NCBI GenBank assembly: GCA_937924195.1 | Contig: CALDVP010000174.1 | Coordinates: forward strand, 1-32,142 | Reading direction: 5' to 3' | DNA: 32,142 bases | DNA from: an uncultured Lysobacterales bacterium | Lineage (GTDB): Bacteria; Pseudomonadota; Gammaproteobacteria; Xanthomonadales; Ahniellaceae | Shown here: piece by piece, positions 20,386 through 28,899 of the stretch | Layout of the letters: the number at the start of each line of letters is the position of its first letter | How positions within the stretch are numbered: the stretch's first letter is position 1 | Notes under the pieces: model-generated | What the model saw: only the letters and a program-made list of their open reading frames with translations | What the model was told of the DNA's origin: nothing | Databases searched by the model: none | Translations under genes and position numbers: made by a program

Positions 20386-20421
20386 CGGGTTTCTTCGGTC
20401 AGGCGCTAGGTCCAGCTAGCG

Positions 20422-20447
20422 CGAAGGCCGCCCGAAGGCGGCCTTCG
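20422..20447 (-). terminator. Strong GC hairpin with TTCG tetraloop (as read on the minus strand), candidate terminator of the pil/Ig-like lipoprotein transcript
   Basis: cgaaggccgcc-cgaa-ggcggccttcg: perfect 11-bp stem with 4-nt loop, ~28 bp past the stop of the 20475..23441 gene. No clear U-tract follows, so Rho-independent function is not certain. Confidence 0.6.
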
Positions 20448-20474
20448 TCCATTCGAACACCGATAGCGAGGCTC

Positions 20475-23441
20475 TCAGGGGCCGGCGCAGTTCCCGGCAA
20501 TGGTCGCGACTACCGCGGTACAGACAACGGCACCATTCGGCGGAACGGTCACCGTCGTCAACGGTGACGTGCCGGAGCACGATCCCTCCCAGCGACAGAA
20601 CACACCCGAGGCCGTGTTGTACTGCAGCGTAACCGTCTGGCGGAACAAAGCCGTGCAGTTGCCGCTATTCGCACCGTTGAAGCTGCACGAGATGCCGGCC
20701 GGCAGCGACGTGATGGTGCCCTGCGGATTCGTTCCTCCCGCCACCGGCGGGGTCGTCTGCGTCTGGCGCGTCGAGACCGTGAGGCGACCAGGCGCGACGT
20801 AGCCCGGACACCCTTCGATCTCGGTTGGATCAAAGATCTCGCAGAAGTTGAACCCGGTCACGCGGACAGTCGCATTCGGCGTTCCGCTGGCGGTGCGGAA
20901 CAAGCAAGTGGCGGTTGGCGCAGTGCCGATCCGGTTGAAATTGCTCGCGAACAATGTGACGCGCGTTTCACCGTTGGCGTCTGTCGGCGCGATCGGACCC
21001 AGAACCAGGGAGCCAGGTCCCGTCACCGTGCAGCTCCCGGCAAGCTGTACGCCGGCCACGCCCGCGCCGTTCTGGTCGAGCAGTGCGAGCGTGGTGATGA
21101 ACTCGCCGTTGCCGAAGAAGTCCGCAGGGTTCGCCTGAAGGATCAGATCACCGATCACGATGTTGACCACCGCGGTGCGCTCGACGCCGGCCGAATTCAA
21201 CCGGAAGGTGACCTTCGGTGTTCCGTTGTTGTTCTGCATGCCACTCGTGGTGACCGGCGCAACGACACAGCCGTCCTCACCGGTCACCGTCGGGATCGAT
21301 CCGGCTCCGACGACGCCTTCGATGGAGCCGGTTCCGCCGCTCGTGCCCATGTCGAACGCGAAGTCGATCGAGACACCCTCCATCGGCGCGCCGAGCGCGT
21401 CGAGCACGCAGACATTGACGTTCTGAGTGCGATTGCCACGGATTGTCTGCGGAGACGCCGTCAACGTGAACGGTGCGGCGCCCGCAAAGCGTTGGAACGC
21501 CACGTCGCTGGCGACCTCCGGCGTACCGTTGCGGACGTCGGCGTTGGTCTGAGCCCAGATCGCGGCCGGACGGCCGAGTCGGCTGACTGGATAGGTCATC
21601 ACCGTGCGCGCGACACCGCGCGCATCGGTCAGACCGGTAGCGACGATGTTGCCCGAGGTGGCGCGCCCAATCAGGTACGGCAAAACCGGACCTGCGTCGA
21701 CCGTGCTGCCGGTGTCGTCATTGAGATTGAATCGGTCGCGCACCGTGAGGCTACTGGGCGAATTGATCGTCGCAATGATCCGGGCCGATTCGAGATCGCG
21801 ATTTCCCGGCACGTCCTTGCCGAAGACCAGCAGGGTGTCGCCGGGTCCGGCACCACCGCCCGCGGTCGTGAAGGCGCCCGTCGGCGCCGTGAACAGCACG
21901 CCGCCTTCCTGCGGGTTGCCGTCGCCTCCCGTGATCGAGAAGCGCCCATTGGCCTGGGGGGCGTCGACCAGCCCGAACCGTACCGGGGTCCCGGCCGGCA
22001 CCGGATTACCCTGGCGGTCAGTGACGAGCGCTGCGATCGTCAGACTGTAGCTGCCGTTCGGGCTCGGGGGCACGGTCGGCGGTTGACCGACACCACCCGG
22101 GGCAAGCCCATCGCTTGGATTCACGGTCAGCGCATTCTGCGTCGGCGAGGTGATCACGAGATCGAACGGTACGCCGTCGGATACCGTGATCTGACGGGTC
22201 GATGTCACCGGATCGGTGATGCCGTTGTTGACGTTGTTGTCCGCGCGGTCGGCGGTGACGCGGATCGTGACCAGGCCCGAGCGTGTTCCGGACTCATAGA
22301 CGAAGGAGCCGATACCGTTCAGAGAGCGGATCGAGATCGCGGGCCCGGTCACGTTGGCACCCGTGGCGTCCACGGCCCGCAGGCGGTCGCCGCCCTGGCT
22401 GCCGGGGACCAGTTCGACGCGGATGTTGTTGGTTCCGACCGGCGGATTCGGAACGAGGGCCGATGCGCCATCGTACACGAATGCCTCGAATTGCTTCGAT
22501 GTCGTCCCACTGCCTCCTTGGATGTAGACGGGCGAACCGTCGACGGGTTGGATGATGACCGACGAGGGCAGCGCGGGTGCGCCGCTCTGAATACGGAACT
22601 CCTGGATCGCGAATATGGTGTCGTTGAGCTGCGGATCAACGGCGGTGACGGTCATCGTCGCCGTTGCAGGCAAATTGAAGGAGTGGAAGAACAGCGTTGC
22701 GCGACCGGCCACGACCTTGACGGGTCCTTGGCCAAGTCGAACCTGGAACTCGTTCACGTCCGGAGTCGTTGGGTCATCGAGTATGCTGAAACCTCCCGTC
22801 GGGTTGAGTGGATTTACAGAGACGGCGATGTTGCGATCGCTGCCGGAAACCAGAGCGCCATCAAGCGTGCGCCACGTCACGGTTACTTCCGCCATATAGG
22901 GAGAACCGACGAAGGGCAAGATATTGTTTGGGTTGACTGGCAATGTGGTGACGACCGGGGTCAAGGTCAGACGTGGATCGTTCGGGGCGCCGGGAGAGAT
23001 GGTGAAATTCTGGTTTTGGGTGATGACCCGGTTCGGCGCCGTCGGCTCGGTAACCGACGCTTGGATGGTCGCAGTGCCGGTTTGACGGCTGTGGAAGCGG
23101 AACGTTGCGAGTCCGCCTGCGGTGGGAGCTGTCACTCGCTCCCCGATCACCGGCGTCGGGGCTACCGACGAGACGAGGCCTACGCCACTCGTGGTGACCT
23201 GTACCGTGACCACGGTACCGTCGGCGATCGGCTCACCATTGCCGGCATTCACGCGCACGGTGAATGGGACCAGGGAGTTCGGCGTGGTCTGAGTCGTGGT
23301 GGCCGAGATGGTCACGGTAGGCGCGGCCGGCGTCGTCGGGGGTGGGGGACTGAAGGCCCCACCATTGCTGCCGCCTCCACCGCAGCTGACAAGACCTAGC
23401 GCGGCCGTGATGGCGAGCAGTGCGTGCTTGATGGACTTCAT
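20475..23441 (-). CDS. Large lipoprotein with multiple Ig-like (Big/invasin-like) domains and a Cys-containing InlB-B-repeat-like C-terminal domain
   Basis: ATG at 23441: MKSIKHALLAITAALGLVSCGGGGSNGG (signal peptide plus lipobox LVSC and Gly linker); repeated beta-rich modules with VTDRQGNPVPAGTPVRFGL / LDALGAPMEGVSIDF / LDQNGAGVAGVQL patterns; C-terminal GTITSLPAGISCSFNGANSGNCTALFRQTVTLQYN...FCRWEGSCSG. Confidence 0.85.
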   Translation of the reverse strand: MKSIKHALLAITAALGLVSCGGGGSNGGAFSPPPPTTPAAPTVTISATTTQTTPNSLVPFTVRVNAGNGEPIADGTVVTVQVTTSGVGLVSSVAPTPVIGERVTAPTAGGLATFRFHSRQTGTATIQASVTEPTAPNRVITQNQNFTISPGAPNDPRLTLTPVVTTLPVNPNNILPFVGSPYMAEVTVTWRTLDGALVSGSDRNIAVSVNPLNPTGGFSILDDPTTPDVNEFQVRLGQGPVKVVAGRATLFFHSFNLPATATMTVTAVDPQLNDTIFAIQEFRIQSGAPALPSSVIIQPVDGSPVYIQGGSGTTSKQFEAFVYDGASALVPNPPVGTNNIRVELVPGSQGGDRLRAVDATGANVTGPAISIRSLNGIGSFVYESGTRSGLVTIRVTADRADNNVNNGITDPVTSTRQITVSDGVPFDLVITSPTQNALTVNPSDGLAPGGVGQPPTVPPSPNGSYSLTIAALVTDRQGNPVPAGTPVRFGLVDAPQANGRFSITGGDGNPQEGGVLFTAPTGAFTTAGGGAGPGDTLLVFGKDVPGNRDLESARIIATINSPSSLTVRDRFNLNDDTGSTVDAGPVLPYLIGRATSGNIVATGLTDARGVARTVMTYPVSRLGRPAAIWAQTNADVRNGTPEVASDVAFQRFAGAAPFTLTASPQTIRGNRTQNVNVCVLDALGAPMEGVSIDFAFDMGTSGGTGSIEGVVGAGSIPTVTGEDGCVVAPVTTSGMQNNNGTPKVTFRLNSAGVERTAVVNIVIGDLILQANPADFFGNGEFITTLALLDQNGAGVAGVQLAGSCTVTGPGSLVLGPIAPTDANGETRVTLFASNFNRIGTAPTATCLFRTASGTPNATVRVTGFNFCEIFDPTEIEGCPGYVAPGRLTVSTRQTQTTPPVAGGTNPQGTITSLPAGISCSFNGANSGNCTALFRQTVTLQYNTASGVFCRWEGSCSGTSPLTTVTVPPNGAVVCTAVVATIAGNCAGP

Positions 23442-23476
23442 GGAGGGTCTCCGGTGTGTCGGATTCGGGCCCGCGG

Positions 23477-25720
23477 TCAACGCGTCGCCGGGGTCTCGTC
23501 GATGATCTTCGGCGTGACGAAGATCAGCAGCTCGACCTTCTCGTTGCTGCGACCGGTCTTGCGGAACAGATTGCCAATGGCCGGCAGGTCGCCGAGGAAA
23601 GGCACCTTCGCAAGATCGCTGCGGTTTTTGAACTCGTAGACGCCGCCCAGGACCACGGTCTGGCCGTTGTTGACGAGAACTGCGGTATTGATCTCGCGCT
23701 TCGCGATCTGTGGCACGTCGCCGATCGAGGTGCTGACGAATCCCGAGATCTCGTCTTTCTTGACATTCATGACGAGGAAGACGCGACGGTCCTGGGTGAT
23801 CGTCGGCGTGACCTTGAGTTCAAGCAGGGCCTCTTTGAACTGCACGTTTGGGATCGGCACCTGGTTGCCTCCCTGCTGCGGGGCAATCGTCACGTAGCCG
23901 ACCTCATCGCCCTGACGGATGATCGCCTCGCGCTGATTCGCCGTGATGACACGCGGGCTCGACACCACGTCACCCCGGCCTTCCGAATGCAGTGCCGACA
24001 ACTCGAGATCGAGCAGGTAGTCCTGGCCGAGCACTGCGAGCGCGAAGGACCCGGACGGATTGGTGACCGGCAGGTTCACGTTGAGGCGATCAGCCAGCGA
24101 CGGCACGATGATCCCGCCCCCAGACGGGCCGGGCACGGCGATTGGCGCATTCGGAGAGTTCCGGCCGTATCGATTGGCCAGCGCCTCGTTCAGCATGCTG
24201 TCGGTGCCGCGCAAACCTGCGGCGCTGGCAACGACGTTTCCGTTCGAATCCTCACGCGCCGCGCTCACACCGAAGCGTGCGCCGAGTTCGCGCCCGAACT
24301 TCTCGTCGGCGATGACGATCCGCGACTCGATCAGCACCTGGTCGACCGGCCGATCGAGCAGCGCGACGAGACTGCGGATCTCATCGATCTTGGCCGGAAT
24401 GTCGCTGACCAGCAACGTGTTCGTTCGCACGTCGAAGGAGACGCTACCACGCGGTGAGAGAAAACCGCTTTGCTGCTGAGCGCCGGGGGTGCTGCCGATC
24501 GCGCGAAGTGCCGACGTGGTCAGCAGGTTGGCGATCTGCTCGGCATTGCCGTAGTTGATCGGAATGAACTCCGAGACCAGCGGCGTGCGATCTTCGATCG
24601 CGATCCGGGCATCCTCGATCGCCTGCTCGCGCGCGGCGATCTCGGCGGTCGGGGCGACCCAGACCACGTTGCCGCGCTCGCGCTTGTCGAGGCCCCGCGC
24701 CTGCATGACGATGTCGAGCGCCTGGTCCCACGGGACGTTGTTGAGGCGCAACGTCACGTTGCCCTGCACGCTGTCGGCGACCACGATGTTGAGCCCCGAG
24801 ATGTCGGCGATCAACTGCAGCACCGAGCGGACCGGGATGTCCTGGAAGTTGAAGGTCACGCGCTCGCCCTTGTACTCGGGCTCCCGCATGCGCGCCATCG
24901 CTGGCGAGTCTTCGCGCTTCGGCGCGATCTCGACCACGTATTCGTTGCCGGTCTGGTACGCGAGCGGCTCGAAGGACCCGGTCACCGCGATCTCGAGGCG
25001 GCCGCCCGACGGAGTCCGGACGACGTTGATCGAGCCAACGCTGGTCGCAAAGTCGGTCACGTCGAGCTTCCGCGCGCGCTCTTCGGGGACCAAGATGCCG
25101 GCGAGCTCGACGACGACCTTGCTGCCCTCGCGGCGCATCGTCGGGGCCGCGTCGGTGCCCGAGAAGGTCGCGATCACGCGCCCCTCGCCCGCCGCGCCGC
25201 GTCGGAAGTCGATCCCCTCGAGGGCGGTCCGTGCGCGGGACACCGTCTTGGTCGGATCAGTGGAGACGGTCTGCATGGCACCGCTCATCGGCGAGCCGAT
25301 GGTCAGCACGAGGTTGTTGCCGTCCACGCGGGTCGCGTAGCGTCCGCTGCGCAGGAGCTCGACGACGACGCGAGTGCGTCCCCCAGCCTCCACGGCGCTC
25401 GCCGCGACCGCGGAACCGAGGTTGATGTCCAAGCGCCGCTGGTTCACTGCGTTGCGTGTGTCCGGCAAGTCCACCGCGATACGCGGCGGCGTCTCCGTGG
25501 CGAACAGCTTGGCATCGGCGGGTGGCGCCGTCAGTGCCATGACGACCTCGACCGTGTCGCCTGCTCCGGCCCGGAAGGTGAGCGACTCGAGGGTGTTGGC
25601 CGCGGCGGCGGCACCCGCCCAGGCCAGGACGACGAGTCCGACGCCGAGTCGGGCAAGCGTCGCCAACGTCGACTGGCCCGACGGCACCCGTGCTGCGAAG
25701 GCTGATGTATGGACGGTCAT
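23477..25720 (-). CDS. pilQ: Type IV pilus secretin PilQ
   Basis: Two AMIN-like N-domains, STN-like segment (VTFNFQDIPVRSVLQLIADISGLNIVVADSVQGNVTLRLNNVPWDQALDIVM), secretin core (SSPRVITANQREAIIRQGDEV...LLELKVTPTITQDRRVFL...). Confidence 0.97.
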   Translation of the reverse strand: MTVHTSAFAARVPSGQSTLATLARLGVGLVVLAWAGAAAAANTLESLTFRAGAGDTVEVVMALTAPPADAKLFATETPPRIAVDLPDTRNAVNQRRLDINLGSAVAASAVEAGGRTRVVVELLRSGRYATRVDGNNLVLTIGSPMSGAMQTVSTDPTKTVSRARTALEGIDFRRGAAGEGRVIATFSGTDAAPTMRREGSKVVVELAGILVPEERARKLDVTDFATSVGSINVVRTPSGGRLEIAVTGSFEPLAYQTGNEYVVEIAPKREDSPAMARMREPEYKGERVTFNFQDIPVRSVLQLIADISGLNIVVADSVQGNVTLRLNNVPWDQALDIVMQARGLDKRERGNVVWVAPTAEIAAREQAIEDARIAIEDRTPLVSEFIPINYGNAEQIANLLTTSALRAIGSTPGAQQQSGFLSPRGSVSFDVRTNTLLVSDIPAKIDEIRSLVALLDRPVDQVLIESRIVIADEKFGRELGARFGVSAAREDSNGNVVASAAGLRGTDSMLNEALANRYGRNSPNAPIAVPGPSGGGIIVPSLADRLNVNLPVTNPSGSFALAVLGQDYLLDLELSALHSEGRGDVVSSPRVITANQREAIIRQGDEVGYVTIAPQQGGNQVPIPNVQFKEALLELKVTPTITQDRRVFLVMNVKKDEISGFVSTSIGDVPQIAKREINTAVLVNNGQTVVLGGVYEFKNRSDLAKVPFLGDLPAIGNLFRKTGRSNEKVELLIFVTPKIIDETPATR

Positions 25721-25738
25721 TCGAGTACCCCTTCTTGC

Positions 25739-26266
25739 CTAGTCGTCGAGCGCGATGGCGGACTGGCGCTCGAGCCAGCCACCGGTGCCGTTGGGCACCA
25801 ACTCGACCAGTTCGATACTGGTTTCGCTGATGGCCAGGATGCGCCCAAAGTTTTGCCCCATGTGATTGCCGGTGCGCACCTGATGAATGAGGCCGCTCGG
25901 ATCCTTGACCAGGGCGACCATCGCGGCGCCAGTGCCAATGGTGCCGACCATGTCGAGCGCATCGAGCGGAAAGGCCTCGAGCGGTTCGCGCGGCCGATTC
26001 ATGTCCGGGCGCGCGCCAGAGTCGTCCGCACTATCGGCTCGAACCGAGGGCGAGAACGGATCGCGGAGCGCCTGTGCCTTGTAGGTGAAGCTCTCGAAGG
26101 TGCGGAGCACCGGCGGCGGCTCCAGAGGAGCGCCCCGCTGCGCCTTGATTTCCTCGATCTGCTGGCGGAGATCCGCATCGCTCCGCGCGCAGCCCCCGAG
26201 TGCCGCCATGGCCATCGCCAGAGCGACCATGCGGATGCCAGTCGGCCGGAATGAACGACCGCTCAC
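25739..26266 (-). CDS. pilP: Type IV pilus lipoprotein PilP
   Basis: Lipobox LGGC; LEAFPLDALDMVGTIGTGAAMVALVKDPSGLIHQVRTGNHMGQNFGRI; position between pilO and pilQ. Confidence 0.95.
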   Translation of the reverse strand: MSGRSFRPTGIRMVALAMAMAALGGCARSDADLRQQIEEIKAQRGAPLEPPPVLRTFESFTYKAQALRDPFSPSVRADSADDSGARPDMNRPREPLEAFPLDALDMVGTIGTGAAMVALVKDPSGLIHQVRTGNHMGQNFGRILAISETSIELVELVPNGTGGWLERQSAIALDD

Positions 26267-26928
26267 TGAACACCTCCCCGCGCTGCGTCGACCGCCTCGC
26301 CGGTCGCCAACGCCGATTCTTCATCATCGACATAGCGGTAGGTCTTCACCGTGCCCTCGAGAACCAGCTGACCCGACGACCCGGTCCCGGGCGTCGACGA
26401 ACTCGGGCCGAGTGCGATGTCGTGCATCGTCAGGATCACGACGCGTGGCAACGACGCCACCGCGCTGACGAACTCGCCGAACTGGTGGTAGTTGCCGACC
26501 ATCCGGAGGCTGATCGGCCGTTCGGCGTAGAACTCGTGCACCACCTCGGGCTGCGGCTGGAACTTCTGGTTGTCGAGACCGGTAGCGAGTGCCGCCTGGC
26601 TGACGTCCACGAGGAGGTCGGGCATCTCGGTGCGGCTCGGTAACTGGCGCAACATCTGGCGCAACAACTCGCGCATGTCGTCGAGCTGGCGCCGGTACTC
26701 TTCGAGATTCACGACCTTGGCCTGCTTGGTCTTGAACTCCTCGATCAGTTCGCGCTCGGTCCGCTCGAGCGCTTCGAGCTCCTCGACCTTCGGCTTGACC
26801 AGCACGTAGTAACCACCTACCGCAAGCAACACGACAATCAGCGCGGCGAAGAAGAATTTGACCGGATTCGGCCAGCCGCCCGGATTCTGGAAGTCGAGAT
26901 TGTTGAGGTCGAAATCCGTGGCCTTCAT
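26263..26928 (-). CDS. pilO: Type IV pilus inner membrane protein PilO
   Basis: Single N-terminal TM then coiled coil and ferredoxin-like C-domain (FQPQPEVVHEFYAERPISLRMVGNYHQFGEFVSAVASLPRVVILTMHDI). Confidence 0.95.
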   Translation of the reverse strand: MKATDFDLNNLDFQNPGGWPNPVKFFFAALIVVLLAVGGYYVLVKPKVEELEALERTERELIEEFKTKQAKVVNLEEYRRQLDDMRELLRQMLRQLPSRTEMPDLLVDVSQAALATGLDNQKFQPQPEVVHEFYAERPISLRMVGNYHQFGEFVSAVASLPRVVILTMHDIALGPSSSTPGTGSSGQLVLEGTVKTYRYVDDEESALATGEAVDAARGGVQ

Positions 26929-27509
26929 GGCGTAGCCTCCCCGGCGGGCGCCCCTTCAGCGCCTTCCGACGGCTTCTTGAGATTGATCGCCAGCGTGAAC
27001 TGATAGCGCTGCCGCCGATCCTCGCCGCGCGCCTCGACGATCGAGAGGTCGGCATTGCCGAGCCAGCGCGACTGATCGAGCGCCCGCATGAACTCCGACA
27101 CCCGGGCGTTCGACTCGGCGAGGCCCTGCAAAGTGAGCTGCTGGCCGGTCTGCTTGATCGACGTCAATCGCACCCCCTCCGGCGTTCGCCGCACGAGTTC
27201 GTCGAACAGATGCACCATCACCGAGCGATCGGACTGGAGCTGCTCGATGACTTCCTTGCGACGCAGCAGCGTCTGCCGCGTGCGCTCGAGGCTCTCGATC
27301 TCCTTCATCTTCTCGTCGGCGATCCGGATCTCCGTGCGCAGCAGGTCATTCCGGGCGTCTTGCCCTTCGATCAACTTGCCCACCTGGAGCCACGCGGCAG
27401 CCACGAGCATCACCCCTACGAGCGCGGCTGCGACGAGCAGCGTCTGGGCTTCCTTGTTGCGCTGCTTGCGGCGCTCCTCGCGCCATGGCAATAGGTTGAT
27501 CTTGGCCAT
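26925..27509 (-). CDS. pilN: Type IV pilus inner membrane protein PilN
   Basis: Starts MAKINLLPWREERRKQRNKE, the conserved PilN motif that binds PilM; TM segment follows. Confidence 0.97.
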   Translation of the reverse strand: MAKINLLPWREERRKQRNKEAQTLLVAAALVGVMLVAAAWLQVGKLIEGQDARNDLLRTEIRIADEKMKEIESLERTRQTLLRRKEVIEQLQSDRSVMVHLFDELVRRTPEGVRLTSIKQTGQQLTLQGLAESNARVSEFMRALDQSRWLGNADLSIVEARGEDRRQRYQFTLAINLKKPSEGAEGAPAGEATP

Positions 27510-28567
27510 CAGTCGAAGCTCCTGAGGGCGAGGCCGGCGGCGATCATCAGCGCAGGCGCATCCTGCTGAAGCTGCGCGGCCTGGATACGTGGCGCGAGCG
27601 CCATGCCCGCGAGTGGGTTCGCGATGACGGTCGGGACGCCGAGCTGCTGCTCGACCATCTCGACGATGCCAGGGATCACCACCGAGCCGCCGGCGAGGAC
27701 GATCTGGTCGACCCGGCTGTACTCGCTGCCGGCGAAGAAGAACTGCAGCAGGCGGCTGATTTGCTGCGTCATCGCCTCCTTGAACGGCTCCAGCACCTCG
27801 TGCTCGTAGCTATCCGGGAGGCCGCCCTGACGCTTGGCGAGGGAAGCCTCGTCGAACGAGAGGGCGTAGCGGCGCATGATCTCGTCGGTGAGCTGCTTGC
27901 CGCCGAAGACCTGCTCACGCGTGTAGATCGCGCGCTGGTTCCTCAGCACGATGAGCGTGGTCATGGTCGCACCGACGTCGACCAGGGCGATCACCGCGTC
28001 CTTCGAGACCGAGAGCTGGTCCGCGATCAGCCGGAATGCGTTTTCCATCGCGAAGGGCTCGACATCGACCACCTTCGCCGTCAGCCCCCCCGCCTCGAGT
28101 GCAGCGACGCGGATGTCGACGTTCTCGGTGCGCGACGCCGCAAGCAGCACATTCATCAGCTCCGTGTTGTTCGGGGCCGGGCCGAGCACCTCGAAATCGA
28201 GGCTGACCTCGTCGAGCGGGTACGGGATGTACTGGTTGGCCTCGGACTCGATCTGGCTCTCGAGATCCTCCTCGGACAGGTCGGCCGGCATCGTGATCAC
28301 CTTGGTGATCACCGCCGATCCGGCCACGGCGGTCGCGGCGAGCTTCGAGCGGATCCCGGCGCGCGTGACCGCGCGCCGGATCGCCTGCCCAACGGCCTCG
28401 ACTTCGACGATGTTCTTCTCGACCACCGCGTTGGGCGGCAGCGGTTCGAGCGCGTAATGGTCGATGCGGTAGCGCGATCCGACCTGGCTCAACTGCAACA
28501 GCTTGACCGCCGTCGTGCTGATGTCGACGCCGATGAGCGGTGCCTGCGATGCGCTGAATAGGCCCAC
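27509..28567 (-). CDS. pilM: Type IV pilus assembly protein PilM
   Basis: GTG start candidate at 28567 giving VGLFSASQAPLIGVDISTTAVKLLQL...; actin-like ATPase motifs (ALVDVGATMTTLIVL, IVLAGGSVVIPGIVEMVE). The ORF extends in frame to an ATG at 28621. Confidence 0.95.
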   Translation of the reverse strand: MGLFSASQAPLIGVDISTTAVKLLQLSQVGSRYRIDHYALEPLPPNAVVEKNIVEVEAVGQAIRRAVTRAGIRSKLAATAVAGSAVITKVITMPADLSEEDLESQIESEANQYIPYPLDEVSLDFEVLGPAPNNTELMNVLLAASRTENVDIRVAALEAGGLTAKVVDVEPFAMENAFRLIADQLSVSKDAVIALVDVGATMTTLIVLRNQRAIYTREQVFGGKQLTDEIMRRYALSFDEASLAKRQGGLPDSYEHEVLEPFKEAMTQQISRLLQFFFAGSEYSRVDQIVLAGGSVVIPGIVEMVEQQLGVPTVIANPLAGMALAPRIQAAQLQQDAPALMIAAGLALRSFD

Positions 28568-28644
28568 GACCCTTGCCCTCCCCACGCGGCTCTGCGTTCC
28601 GGTCCGCCCCGATGACCTCACGGCCCACCGCAGACCCCGTGAGC

Positions 28645-28673
28645 ATTAGACCCAAAACTAAATGCTTTATCAA
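28645..28673 (-). promoter_or_regulatory. Candidate sigma-70 promoter for the pilMNOPQ operon
   Basis: Minus strand reads TTGATA (28673-28668), 17-nt spacer, TCTAAT (28650-28645); each box 5/6 to consensus, in an AT-richer island ~75 bp upstream of pilM. Confidence 0.6.
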
Positions 28674-28857
28674 CAGCAAGAAGCCGCATCTTCCTGCAAG
28701 GGCGACTTCGCTTCGCGCTCCAACTGCGCGCTAGCGCACGGTTTTATCGCCGAAAGACGGGTTCTGTCAGTGCTCTGGGGGCGAGGCACCCCCCACGCAC
28801 CCCGTCAGTTCGGGCCCCTCTTCACCAGCTGATCGATCGACCCCTGCGCGCCGATCC

Positions 28858-28863
28858 TATACT
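28858..28863 (+). promoter_or_regulatory. Candidate -10 element for mrcA
   Basis: TATACT 37 bp before the mrcA ATG; no convincing -35 box seen. Confidence 0.35.
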
Positions 28864-28899
28864 CCACGGCCGCCTTCCGGCGACCTCTACTCACCCGAG

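Noticed and set aside
21492-23399. 635-aa plus-strand ORF opposite the Ig-like lipoprotein
   Set aside because: Arg/Asp/Gly-rich antisense frame without signal peptide or domain pattern; the minus-strand frame has a lipobox and coherent Ig modules.
24470-25705. 411-aa plus-strand ORF opposite pilQ
   Set aside because: Antisense shadow of a clear secretin gene.
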